In this document: one piece after another, positions 1-13,250 of the stretch
How the letters are laid out: each line of letters opens with the position of its first letter
How positions within the stretch are numbered: position 1 is the stretch's first letter
Assembly (NCBI RefSeq): GCF_040581485.1
Contig: NC_090128.1
Coordinates: 19,646,931 to 19,710,930 of the forward strand
Source: Linepithema humile
Taxonomy: Eukaryota > Arthropoda > Insecta > Hymenoptera > Formicidae
DNA length: 64,000 bases
Direction of reading: 5' to 3'
The notes under the pieces: model-generated
Told to the model about the DNA's origin: nothing
The model's database searches: none
What the model saw: only the letters and a program-made list of their open reading frames with translations
Position numbers and translations under genes: made by a program

Positions 1-3000
1 TGCACGACGTCATCGTCGAATATAATTGCGATTTCGATAAGGCTAATGATTCTGCACCGTATACACCGAGCTGGATTACAATTGCTATCACGAGAGATGG
101 GATTAAACTGCATGAGCAATAACTCTTTGCACCACTGTAAAGATTGCAATGGCGTTTAAAATAATAATCTCCTTTTTTCGATAAGTGAGACGTAACTCGA
201 TACACTTTCTTATTTCTTTCCTTATTGTTCCGTTATCGACTTTAAGAAGTATAAATAAACCCACAGGTTTGCAGATACTGATTCTAAAATGGAAAAAAAT
301 CTGACTTTCAAGAAACAAAAATATTAAAAAATTTTCTTTCAAGCGTCTTCACAATATCATCATAGAATAGATTGTATCAAAAATATATCAAAGACGTTAC
401 AAAATAGATAATTTAAAAAATATATCGTATAATTGAAATTTTTGCTTTATGACTTTTTTATTTTCCCTACATTTCACGGAGATAAAATTATTTTTCTAAC
501 TATATACGTCTCTGAGGCGCGCTAACATGCATATGATCAAGTGAAATTCACTATAGCTTTACACTGGTCACAGTAGCTCCGTTTCTCACTCCACCTCAAG
601 CCTAACTAACTAGTGGAAGATGTTGCAGAAGGAGGGATGCCTCTCCGATCTGTCTCAAGGGAGGGGGAAACCGATAAGAACATATACGTCTCAGAAACAT
701 ATATGATTATTGGATTATTCGCTAGTAAAAAGCAGTCGGTAGATTTTGATCCAATCGAATTATAAAAATGAAATGTAGTCATAAACGCAGGGCAGTGCGA
801 CCTAGTAGAACCTTAAAAATAATACAGAAAATTATTTGTCGTTATAATTAATAGTAAAATTGTTAATAGTAATTGAAAATACATTCGTCTGAATAATTTA
901 AAGCAATTTAGAAAAAAAGATGTGATAATCAATCGCGCTTTGAGGAAAAGCAAATTATCCCGTAACGCAGGTATTTATATTACGAATAGCGACAGCAAGG
1001 ATAAAAGATCGATCGAAAGAAAACAGATATCGCCTACTTGCTAACACTCTAGTCTGTATACGTAGGCTTGGAAGGCGAAATATTATCTTAGCACGAGTGT
1101 ATAAGATTATGCTGCGATAAAATTTTTTTCCTTACACATCGACGACTGTGCACGTTGCAAATTTGCATGTAATTTTGATTTAAATAATAATATTAATGAA
1201 TAAACTGACATACGACTGAAATAATTATCATTATTAGCACGATGTACATACATAAATTGGCAATTTCGTAAAAGAGATATATTCCAGCATGCTCGCTTGA
1301 GATAAAGCGTCGGTCTGATTTATTAAAATATCGGCCGATCACTGAAGCGCTCGTGGTTTTCTCGTTAGAGTATATCGAAATTTATTGCAAGACTGGTGAA
1401 CGAGATAAAGCGATACGGCTCTTACAATTAATCGAATTCATAAACTGCTACACAAAAGATCTGTACATTATTCATTTCACAAACAAATATTTAACCAGAG
1501 ATGTGAATATCGCAAAAACACATCTAATAAAAAGCTCGGGCGCATTTGCCACTAAATATTTTATCTTTTATTATTATCATATCGATTTTTTTGCAGTTTT
1601 CCAGTATATAGCGGTATATTTTTTAGAGAGCATATATTTTTATAAAAAATATATAATAATTATAATTATAAACATATTGCATTTATGAGCGTAAATTGTT
1701 TTAGATATTTAATTTTAATGAATTTAAAAAATGTATGTGAGGTTGCGGGCTGCGCAAATATTTTTTGCTCATTGATTTTTTTGTTACTTCTAACAAACAA
1801 ATTGCACTACCCAGCCGCAAAACATGAAGCACATTGTTGCGCGACAAATATTTGTTCTTCCCTCCAGGCGACGCACGCCTTTGCAGTCCCAGCTTTTTCC
1901 TCTGTGTGTCCGAACATAGTGAAATTGCGTTATATATTAAATTCACCATTTTTATTCATCGTAACACAGAGGATTCCGGGAAAATCGCAATAGACAAATA
2001 TGTCGCAATCAGAGTGCGAGGATCGGTCAACCGGAAAAAGATGAGCAATTGTCGGAGATGCAACTTGTCGCGTTCATATCGCGCATTCCGTGCGACGCGC
2101 TCGAAAAGAGCGACTCATCCCCCTGCACGTAAGTGCACGCACGGCAAACCACGCGGTCCGTAGTTTGCCAGTCACATAGAATTCGCCCGGTGGCAGAGAT
2201 ATTGAGTCACGAAAAGAATGCGATTCATGCAAAATCCGGAGTCAAGATGCTAAAAATTCGGAATCGACGCGAATCGGACCGGCATTCCAGCTACGGATGC
2301 GCCGAGTGCGAGGGTGGCTCGAAAATCACCCGCGCGCTTCGCATTCGAGACAAAAGGGATGGAGAACGAGTGGGATGCAGAGTGGGGCCGGAATGAGGGT
2401 GAGAAACGCGGAACAAGGAAAGATGGGACTCCAGAGACAAGGGGGGAGAGAGAGAGATCAGTGCAACGTTCTCCCGGTTTAAAATGCCACGAGACTCCCA
2501 GCTGCGATGTATCTCGCGACTCTTCCCCCCTCCCCCCTCCCCCTCTCCCACCCCCTCCTCCCCCCTCGCGCCCTCTTTCTCTCGCCCTTGTATATTTCAT
2601 CCTCTGTGTCCTCACTTTTCATGATTCCCGGTAAAATGAGGGCTTACTCGGCAAAGACTTTAAGGTATCTGCATGCAGCCGGAAGCAGACACATTCGAGG
2701 GTAGCGTGATGCACCCATCCGGGGTGCCTGGAGCGTGCCGAGCGACATAGCTCGTGAGTGGCCTCGGAATTTTTTATCGCGATGCCGTGCGCGAGGTGAG
2801 CGAGAATATTAAAGCGTAGATTATTAAACTCGTTTGCTTACAACTTGGTTATGCTCTTTCATCGCGTGAATTGAAATGCGCCTGGGCGCGACGCGCGTTA
2901 ATAAGTGAAGAATGAATTACGCGCAATTTGATAATCAAGCACCACGTAATTTCATCACGTCGAAATCGCCGATTTGTTCCGTACGCTCGCCCATGTTTCT

Positions 3001-6000
3001 TCTTTACACAATCTATAGAATATCGAGCAACAGGAGGTGCGACTAGACACACTCCCGCGGAAATACGCCGACCGTGTGTGCACAGGAAAACGGCTTCTCG
3101 CCGTGTTATCGTTGACTCTCGTCATGCCGAGTTCCCGTTATGAATGACGTTCAACGCTGTAATAACATCAGCGAGAAGAGAGAAAGAGAGGGTGAGAATT
3201 ATAATTCCGACACTTCGTCCGCTTTCAACCGAGGAATAATGAATGTGGTTCCGTGTAAAATTACGACGAAACTCGTCTCTCGAGCAGTCGCGAACGACAC
3301 AGCGCCGATGCGAAAGACGCTAAATATGGCAGGCATCAAATCGATTTAAAAACGTGTCCGCTCACTCAACGCATTCGAGAAGAAATGCGCGTTAAAACGC
3401 ACAGTGGCGTCGTAAAAACTCCGCGTCACGAAATTCGCCTTTGTGAATCCGGCAGCAACGCAATTTGCATAAATCTGCCGATTATGTTAATCTTTTTTTT
3501 TTTTTATGAAAGCTGTGTTTTAAAGAGGAGTTAACTGCTTTAAGAATTCGCTTAAACACTTTGATTCTCCACGGCTAGAAGAATATTTAATGCAAATCGT
3601 ATGACACGAAGATTCTCATTAAATTACATATAATTATTCTCTATTTGCTTTTTATTGCGTTCTTCACGTGAAACCGGCAAGCTCGCGAATATGAAGATTA
3701 AAAAACATTAGCTGGAGTAAATAATTTTGGTTGATTTTATAAATGTAGTAACAAGTTCACATTTAGTTCACATTTCTGATATCATTACTGCAAACTTTGC
3801 CCGTGTCGGAATATGTCGGGCAAGTTTTTTATCACATTGACCATCCTGTCATTTGTGCGCTGTGTTGTTCCCTTCTATCTTCCAAACTGGAACGAACTCG
3901 GAACCACCCACTTGTTCCATTCGTTTTTGTCAAAATGTTGCCGATTCGTTACGTAACTCAGACTTCGCATTAGTAATATTACATTGAAACAAACTGCGCA
4001 ATTTATTTAGTAAAATTATCTTGAATGCATGCAGCATAAAGTGCGCTAAAAACTGTATTTCTAACTACGATATTTCTCAAAACATATAATAATATATTTT
4101 TTAAGTGGAATATTTTCCTCCTCTTTTCTCTCTTTTTCTCTCCTTTTTTACGCATACATATTTTTCAAAAATAGTTTATAATATTTTGAATAATATTTTG
4201 AAAATGTGGTAAATATATATTTACCTAAATTTTTCCATACTAAATTAACGATAAAATACGAAAGAGCAAATGGTTCAGGTGATGCTCTGATAATGAAGTA
4301 TTGATTACAGAATGTATTTTCGCACTGCGTACACATTTCCAATAAATGAATTGGGAAAATATTAATTTAGGTATTGCGATACATACTTTCTTATTACTGT
4401 TTAATTTAATCCGTTTAGAAGCTTTTACGTATTCAAGTAGATCTTGCTTAATTAAGAAATGCGAATAATCTGGCGGAAAGAATTTTCTCTCGATTTCACG
4501 ATTTAAATATTCATGTAATTATATGTAATTAAATAATGTTATTCGTGTAATCAAATAACGATAATTTATGCATAATTAAATTACTGTTAAAATTTCGTAT
4601 CAATGTGAAATCAATTTGTCCGGAACTTTCTACAGAATTCCATTGCGGATACTATCCTATATCAATCAATTAGGTCAATTAAACTTTTTACAAGAGTATG
4701 AGAAAACGAGACTAGGAAAAAGTAAGTTTGTCAGCTCGTTCAGCTCGTACTTTTGTTCGCGCTACTTAAGACGCGATTATAAAATTATGGACCGCATTAG
4801 TAGCGGCTGTAAAATATTCTCTGACCGATATTTTAGGACAGCCTCTCCCGATATTGCTCCATTAATTTATTCACTCATGAACTTAACAGGTATAAAAGCT
4901 TCGTTAGATCATTTTAATCAATTTTGCGAAAACATTTTTCCGAAAACGTAAAAAACAATACGACACAAAAAAGTCGCCGTCTACCGATCTACTGATTAGG
5001 ATCATGTTCTTTAAATCTATTTGCAAAAGAAATTCAACTGTGAAATTTGTTACAATTGTACATCTATTATTAAACATCTATTATTTCATCGTCGTGGCGC
5101 GCTTAAAAGCGAAAATGTTTGCTCGCGAAACATTGCGAGCATCCTGCGAGAATCCCGTGCGAGGGTAATAAGGCTTTCGTAATGGTTCACGTCCTCTTAC
5201 GCATACGGAGTTTTGTGATAGAATAATGGATCATAATGCATGTTGCCAACGACGGTGATGATCGACCAAAGGACACGGCGTGATTGTGTAGTTGCTCGCT
5301 CACGCTTCTCTAGGATCTCTAGGGATGTATTTTATCTTTGGCTTTTTCTACACTCCTGCTTTTATATAAATTTATCGCGGAAAAATGCAAAATAATCATT
5401 ATATATTGCACACTTGTCAATACACTTTCAACGCGTGACATATCTGTAATCCTCATTTATAAAATAAGATACGCGTGTTTCAATAAAGTACGAAATGCAT
5501 AATATCGAAATATACGGCCTATCCAATTTAGAAATTCAAAAAATCTCGTAATAAATTACCTAATGTTCATATTACATGTTTTCCGAAGGTCTAGATTTTA
5601 CATGCACTAATTGTAAAATATGGAGTATAATACTCTTAATTAAACTTTTGCAAGGCAAAAAATGGAGAGCGGTATAAAAAATGCAATTGGCGTGAACTTA
5701 TCGGAGTATGAAATATAATTTTTTCCCATAAAAGAAAGCTTCATTTTCTATTACGCGTTTTTTTTTTGAGTGCTAGAGTGCTATCGTATAGCTAACAGCC
5801 TGTTATTGTTCATGTAGTTTTCATAACAGCTCATATAATAGTGTGTAAAAGGACCAGAGGTGCGTTAAAAATACAAGTCACACACTTAAATTACATTCTA
5901 AATGTACCCGTTATTTGCCGTATATATATATCTTTACCACCTGCTTGAGATAATTCTAATAGAAAGGTAAAACGTCGCACTATATATCAGCTACATTAAG

Positions 6001-9000
6001 CCAAATGACTCGCAAAGTACAAGCGTTATATGGGCAATATCGCGTGATACGATCGGATGCATTAAAGCTATTGAATTGGTGATACTGGTAAATTCCAGAG
6101 GCGTGCTTCGGATATCTTGGTGCAACTTGAGAACATCGGGATAGAGTACGATTGAGCGATACGAAGGTTGCCGGGATGCAATCGAATTACGAGGAAATCC
6201 CGCGGCGAACTCAATTTCCTATTAAAGCGTTTTAACCGTTTGCCATTTTTGCGCGACGCATCGCGCGCGCAATCCCCCGTGTATCCGCCGCCTTGTTGTC
6301 CTTTCGCGTCTCTATCTCTGAGCTTATGCGCGCATTTTGCCACGAGAAATTTTCCGAGCATGTTCTCATTACCATACTTTGCACCGCTCACCGCGTTCCT
6401 CGCGCCAAAATTGAATTTATGCACAAAGTACCGCGCGGATTGTTAATCATTAAGAAGCTGCGAATTCGTGCGTGCACTAACTTCTAACGAAGTCTTCGTC
6501 ACATCGCGCGTTTCAGAAAAGCGCGCGCATCACCGGACTCTACGCCGAATGAGATGTTCCACTTAATAGAGTTTGTTGCCAGGCTTTCTCGTAGAAAAGT
6601 CCGGCCATTATACGAGAACTGCACTACGTTAAAGCACCCCACACAGCATTGTTAATTAAAGAACTTGAATCTAAGAACCACATAGAGAAGTTTCAAGCAC
6701 GTTGAAGCAGATAAATCGCTGTGAGGAGTTTCACGTATGCCGTTGCGGTGAATGGCAATCGCATGGTAGTTTAATTAAAATATAAACGAGAATTTTCTTG
6801 CCATTTTTCGATGTTTTTCATCGTACGTATCAAGTAAATTATGTAAATATGATTTAATGAAATCAGGAATGAAAAATGAAGAATGAAAAAGATAATAATT
6901 GATCGGATAAAGAATATCCATGTGCTGGTTACATCGCGAGGGATTTCGACGCCTGGGAAATTCTTCGCGCGATTTTATATGAGATCAAGAAGATGACCTC
7001 CGAGCCCCGAAGATTATAGTTGCGTATCAAACTGGCTAGAATGATGGCACCGACATCACTGGTTTATGTTGTGCGAAAGCCTCTCGTAAACTACCTTTTT
7101 GATAATATTAAACTGCACACATGTACGATAACAAGCTAGATAGATTGAATAAATCTATCTTACTAAATCTATCACAGTCTCGTGATAATAACAGTAACGA
7201 TTTCGTCGAAAAAAATGTTCACAATCAATTCGAGAAGAAGATCTAAAACCTATCTCCGACATTTCAAATTTATTTCTACGCTCAAATCGCATTCGCGTCT
7301 TGAAATCGGTATCAAATACGTGGTGGTTAATCTATTTTAATGAGCTTGATTATTGCATTTTTGTACCCGATATTCGCCGTAGATCGCGGTCTCGCGTCTC
7401 TCACGAGGCACGACTGACCTATCGAGAACTATCTAGCACATCGGTAAACCCTATCACGGCTCGCAATTGACTTCGCAGATGGTATTTAACGGTGTTCCTG
7501 CGCGGGTCGTATCTACACGTCGCGTCTCTGCCTATTTGTCTCGTCGCATGACAACGAACTCGGCCGGAATTTCCCGTCTGCATGAGCGGAACGCACGTCG
7601 CACGATAAAGGCACTCGCGGTATGGCACCCCCGCAAAAGTCAGAGACTCGCCTCCGGGGACAATGTGCTCGGACCCTCCATTTCCCTCGTTACGCCGGGA
7701 AACATCACGCACATGTGTGTAGTACAGTAGTGTCGCCGAAATGCGTGGGAAAATGGAATTTCTACCAAGGAACTTACGCGTGTCGCGCGCGTGTCTCCTG
7801 AAGTGGCAGTCACATTTGATATATACGATGCTGGTATGCGAGTCGGAAAGATACACGCACAAATGAGAATACATGCAAGTGACGTGTCGTTGAAAATCGT
7901 GAGCATTGACGATAGTAATATATTAATCTCGGAGCATCCCGCGGGGTTTTATTGAATTCCGACCGAACTAGCACATGTAATAGGAAATTCTATATTTTTG
8001 TGTTTTTTATTTGCATATTTCGAATATTCGCGATTTGACATTCGCAACTCATATTCGTATGCTTCAAAATATATTTATCAGTGAAAAGATTGATAAAGAA
8101 AATATCGCAAAATATAGATGTTCAAAATAAAGCAAGATAAATATAAATTATAAATTTTTTGAACAAAAAAATAGATTTCTCTAAAAATTAATTGTAATGT
8201 TTATTTTAAAGTAAAATAAATAAGAATGTAAATAAAATAAACAGAGATTATAAAGTAAATGTGATTAATGAAAATATATAAAACGTAAACATATTTTTTA
8301 TTTATTTATGTATGCATATTATATATATATTTTTTTTTTCATCTAACTTTCATTATTTTATGTATTTTTCTTTCTGCATTCACAATTTCTATGTTTTTAC
8401 AGTAGTTTTGCAAAATGTAATCACTAGGAATGTAGTTTTTACCACATTTTATAAATTTTTAGATATGAGATAAAGCAAAACTCACATTCCAATTTGTTTT
8501 AATATCAAGTTAAAAGTGCAACTTTATTCGTGTATATCTCTCATTTTGTATGTCATTTTCAAATAAAATATGTAACAAAATTAACATCTGGCATCTCCTG
8601 ATTTTCAAGTAAAAACAAGCCGGACGGTTCAGTCATATCTGCACATTCGCGAAAGATTTTTCCAACGCTATTAGCAATCTCGAAATGCGAAGAATACGAT
8701 GTCACGTTTCGACATCTGTAAAATGTAATTTCCGCGAATGGGACTTTCCGCTGCTGTAAAGCGTTTAAAAATTTTTATATAGAGATTAAAAGTGCATTTG
8801 CGATGATGAATTGCCGAAAACGCTTGTATGTTGAAAGCTACGTGTAGGCGTTAATTCACTTTGTCGTTTTAATTAGGGTTAATTAAATATTTCTCCGGGA
8901 TCGAAAGCATTCCATTTATTACATCGGACGGCGCACGTCCGAGGTTCCGCCACCGCAGGCAAGTGTCGGCCGAAGCCACTCTCGCTTTGAGCCCCGTAAT

Positions 9001-11136
9001 CGATGCATTCATAGTAATGAACTCGCGGTTAACATTAATGCGCGGTAAACTTAATTCGCGCGTATCCGCCTGGTACTTAAAATATCTCTGTCTCAGTCAT
9101 CCGTGAAGGATGTAGATTGCCGCAAATGGCGTTCGCGTGAAGAACGTAATTCGCAATTCTTGCCTCGATCCACATGCAACGATCACGCGATCGCGATTTA
9201 CAACGAGCGGGATATTCTTTCGCCGTTCTGACATAATGCTCAATACTACTGCCGCGGCAACCGGAAACATATATGTATATATTTTTAATATACCTCCGGG
9301 CTCTCTTTGTACATTGGTATTATCGAGGAGACGTGATATTTCTTTTTTATTTTCGCGAGATTCTTAGGGGCCAATTATCTGTTTCTGCACGCTTGGCAAA
9401 TCTATAGATACACCCCAATATTTTCTTGTCGAATACAAGGGGAGGAAAGCGCGTGTTTGACGTGATGTGAAAATCTTTTTCCATCTGATATCGTATCTCA
9501 ATTTGTGCTGATCAATTATTCTCCGATAATTATTCTCTTTTTTTTCACTATGTTTCATTATGTTTACATTATGTTTACTTAGTTATCTCTGCTTTTATCT
9601 ATAATAGCCTTACTAGCTAGATAATTGACTTATTAAAAAAAAAAGAATCATATCCGGCTTATGCGTGTGGGCTTTCATTTTGGATTGCAACGGCGTGACA
9701 GAGAATACACGCAAACACGCGTAACACGCATCAGTGGTCATCAAAGGCATAATTGCATGTAAATGAGTACGCAGGAACGCAGTTAATTGCACATTATTTC
9801 AGTGTGACGATCATGCAAACATCATGAGTGAAAAATGGAATGAAAATCTCGAGCTAGTATCCGCGCGTATCATTCCTGCGGCGATGTGCGAAATCCAATC
9901 GAGAAATAAAATATAAAAAATAACGCTATAAATATTTTCTCTCGTTTCAGAAAAAATACAAGAACTTTGCTAATTAAGGATGACATCGTTCGCAGAGGAC
10001 AACTTTTGACAAAGTTTAACAAGCAATTGTATGTCAAAAGTTCTCCGAAATTCAATAACCAAATTATCGAAAAATCAAATTACGGAAAAAGGAATTGTAA
10101 ATATAAAATTGTTAAATATTCTTTTAATTATTACAATATAAATATACTTTTAAATATAATTTTAATATGGACTCTTTAATTAATATAATAATTCGAAAAA
10201 TTTACGAGCTAAGAACGAGCATTTTTTAATGGTCTATTAATTAATTAATAAATATTTTATATTTTGGATTTTTTTGGAATTTATATAACACTATACTTTT
10301 TAGAAGACCATGAAAAATATAGAAAGTAAGAAAAGAAAATTCGCAAAGATGAGAAATATACTAATAAAGAAAGATGCAATTATAATATGCGACAGCTATC
10401 TCTAATTAAATGAGAATGCGCAGTACGAGAAGCTCAGAATTATAATCCTTTTCTTCCGGAAATTAACCAAGCAATTATTATTTGCTTACATGCATATTTC
10501 TGCAAATAACGTCCTACTAAAATTAGCCGGTTAAACCGCAAGTTTCTTGAAATTAAAAAGTCGCGGTTGTTACAATTATGTCGCAAGTTATTCCACTTGC
10601 GCAACTTTTGATCACATTAAATCCAACTGTCTACACATGTAGTTAATAATTTTTATAACAGGACAAGACAAAAACCGATCAAGCTAGTAGAATATTAGAA
10701 CGTTAAATAATCATCTCACTTGTAAACTTCATTAATAAATCTTTTAATGTCGACAATTAAGGCGCTCACAAGTTTCCACCTGGATTCAAGGTATTTGCGT
10801 TTCAATGCAAGTTTATATAAAATTCAACAAAAAACCGCACGATGTAAAATAAATAGGTATTGGTTGACAAACATTCGAGTGATTGCCGTCGACACGATCC
10901 AGTGGTGCAAAGTGGATCGACAATTATGCTTCACAGCCCGTCAAGCTCTCCACGACGATGGGAAGCTCGAAGCAGACGCGGTTAAGCTGCGAAGCTGAAT
11001 GTCGATGAATAATCGTAAATTATGCGCGACGTGAACTAAGTGAGGAATTTTAATAATCAGTTGCGTGCTGATCTTTATTGCTCACACATACGTCCGGTGG
11101 CTAAAATTAATCAAATATATAGCAAAGAAAAATTTT
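1..11136. other. AT-rich intergenic or intronic sequence, no supported gene
   Basis: The frames here are short, rarely begin with ATG in a good context and show no family motif. GC-richer patches occur at about 2000-2800, 6230-6550 and 7380-7800. A dense C-run tract is at 2525-2566. Long A/T tracts around 8100-8400 contain no coding signal. The segment could be intron of a gene lying outside the window to the left. Confidence 0.6.
2525..2566. repeat. Homopyrimidine C-run tract (G-quadruplex-prone on the minus strand)
   Basis: Seven or so runs of three to six C separated by one to three bases, continuous pyrimidine except for one A. The minus strand therefore carries several GGG-or-longer runs close together, enough for a G-quadruplex; the plus strand could form an i-motif. 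CT-rich sequence continues to about 2590. Confidence 0.8.
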
Positions 11137-11560
11137 AACGTAACATAATAATCCGTTATTAATTGTAGTAAATTATTAATCGTGTTAAAAGCAGCTTTTC
11201 GTAAAACTCTTGACACTTGTGGAGTTAAGATCGCGAAGAAGCATCTGGAAATATCCGTAAATGAAGAAATCAAGCCATGCTTCTTGTAACCATCGAAAAT
11301 TTATCATATCTCCGAAGAAACTGACAAACTTATCTATAAAAAACCAATTCTAACATAACATTCGTTATTAATCGTAGTAAATTATTAATCGCGTTAAAAG
11401 CAATCTTTGGTAAAACTCTTGACACCTAGGGATTTAAGGACGCGAAGACGTGTCTGGAAATGTCCGTAAATGAAAAAATCAAGTCCTACTTTTCGTAACC
11501 ATCAAAAATTTAGCACAAGGGAAACTGACGTCCGCGAAACTTATCGATAAAAACCAATTT
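11137..11560. repeat. Diverged tandem duplication of a ~209-bp non-coding unit
   Basis: Two adjacent copies, about 11137-11345 and 11346-11560. Both contain CGTTATTAAT-GTAGTAAATTATTAATCG, then AAAACTCTTGACACCT/TTG, TCTGGAAAT-TCCGTAAATGAA, and GTAACCATC-AAAATTT in the same order; matching sites are 209 bp apart (11154 and 11363). Many substitutions separate the copies, so the duplication is not recent. No frame is conserved across both. The block lies just upstream of the GC-rich, promoter-like segment at 11.57 kb. Confidence 0.8.
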
Positions 11561-11569
11561 TCCCTGTCA

Positions 11570-13250
11570 ATCGGTGATCGGAATCATGTCGATATCTTGT
11601 ACCTTCCTCGCTGTAACGGCGAACATCGTCACCCTGAAACTTGCCGGAGGCGGAAGGTACAATCGCGACGAGTGCCGTACGACAACTGCAAACTAACTCC
11701 GCATTCAGAGCAAAGTCGAGTATATGTGTCCTCCTACGTGTCGAGAAAGCGAGAAACTAAACCGTAGGCCGAGTCAGTGGCCGCGCGGACGTTCCGCTAG
11801 TGTGTGTCGACGACAGAAAGGGAGAGAGATAGAAAGTATGAGAGGTAGAAAGAGACAGGGAAACAAGAGAATGAAACTCACCATCAGCAACTTGACCTTG
11901 TTAACCAAAGGGGACGTTGTAAGGAACTTGTTGACGGCCGTCAATATTTTCCCTTCCAACGTGGCAGCGCTTCCGGCGTCTCGTCCTCGCGAGCATCCGG
12001 GCCCGATGTCCGCCTCCTCGCCGGGACTGGGCAACAACTCCCGGCAGTCTCCCGGCCTGAGATCCCTCTTCTTCAGCTCTCCCCGCGGGTCCTCGTGGCA
12101 CTGTTTCTCCCTTGTGCTCCGCCGCACCCTCAACAATTGCGCTCAGCACGTGTCGGCATCAGAACCGGCGGCATTCGAGCCCTTAGGGCATCGAGCGCGT
12201 TTCGCGCGTTGGTCCTTCTCGTCGTCGGTCGGCCCTCGAGGTGAAGAACCGACGGTGCGGACTCGGCTAACGAGGCTTCCGAGAATGTCTGTCGACGGTG
12301 CGAAAACTTTTTTTCGATTGTCCTGCGAGCTGCGTGACTCGCGCGGTACCAAACGCGGCGGGGATGGTACCGAGTGTCAATCGACGTAACGATTTGATAT
12401 TGTACCGGTCGATACTAACGGTAGATCATTCGACGCACCGGTCGACTGGTAAGGAATCGTGTCGCGCCGCTCGGACAGCTCTTATCCGAAAGATTTGTGT
12501 CAATACGCTACGAATGCGATTGTATCGGAGATTTTATCTCGTAATAAATTTTTTTAAATATTCTTTTATTCGTATCTCCCGTCACGCGCAGGAAGGTCGC
12601 GGTACCATAATTTCGATTGACGTTTATTGGTTAATTTCGACGATGGATGATGACGCCGTGCACGCAACGTCGGACGTGCGAGCTGCGGGGTGGTTGTCAC
12701 TTCTGGAAGTCCCGACAGTGGCGCGTTCTCGACGTGGACTGAAGTCCGGAACGGTCCAACGGATGCTGCGACTCGCTCCGGAGGCCGAAGAACGCGCGAG
12801 CGCGCGAGAGGAACGCGGCGTGCGAGATAGAGAGATGGGCGAGCGGGAGAGGGGAGAGAAAGAGGTAGCGATGGAGAGAGGGTGACGGAAGTGAGGCGGG
12901 AGAGGGAGAATTCTCTCGCGGAAAATGGGGGAACAAGGCGCTCTCTCTCTCTCTCTATTCGGCGAAGGTGGGGTGCCGGGGGTGGGTTATACGAGGTTGT
13001 AGGGCTCTCTCGGGGGTTCCGAGTTTCGACCGACGCCACTAGTTGCTGGTATACCTCGCAGATTTTCGCGCCCGATGCGATGCCGGCCGCTCCGACGATC
13101 CCCGTTCTTCTTTCCCTCTCTCCCTCTTTTCATTCCTCTTTTATGAGATATCGAATGGGTTTACACGAGTTACAGGTCGGCCGAGTCGACGGATGTTTTT
13201 GTAGATGCTATCAGGGGATTGATACCCTCATGAATCTGACATGATACAGA
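11570..13250. promoter_or_regulatory. GC-rich, CpG-containing block, possible transcription start region
   Basis: Base composition changes sharply from the AT-rich neighbourhood to GC-rich sequence with many CG dinucleotides, plus purine-rich stretches (11815-11875, 12770-12915) and a short CT repeat at 12942-12956. Several frames are open by chance in both directions, but none shows a recognisable protein. The composition resembles the 5' ends of the ubinuclein and CREBL2 genes in this window. A strong minus-strand splice donor lies at its left edge (11876-11881). Confidence 0.4.
11882..12150 (-). other. Candidate minus-strand exon (5' UTR or coding) ending at a strong splice donor
   Basis: On the minus strand the sequence reads GTTGCTGATG and then GTGAGTTTC, a near-ideal donor, with the intron starting at 11881. 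One frame is open across the segment and ends TAVNKFLTTSPLVNKVKLLM before the donor, but it has no upstream ATG and I recognise no domain. A downstream partner exon below 11.8 kb was not found. It may be a non-coding first exon of a gene running off the left edge, or chance. Confidence 0.2.

Noticed and set aside
4616..4951. 111-codon plus-strand frame in AT-rich DNA
   Set aside because: Starts at TTG, no recognised family, no splice context; left as chance although it is long for its base composition.
11724..12885. Overlapping long plus-strand frames (221 and 195 codons) in the GC-rich block
   Set aside because: Both lack any family motif, run opposite other open frames and are rich in Arg and Ser, as expected of chance frames in CpG-rich sequence.
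12566..13039. 157-codon minus-strand frame
   Set aside because: Composition follows the purine-rich repeat on the other strand (RERERE, SLSL runs); no domain.
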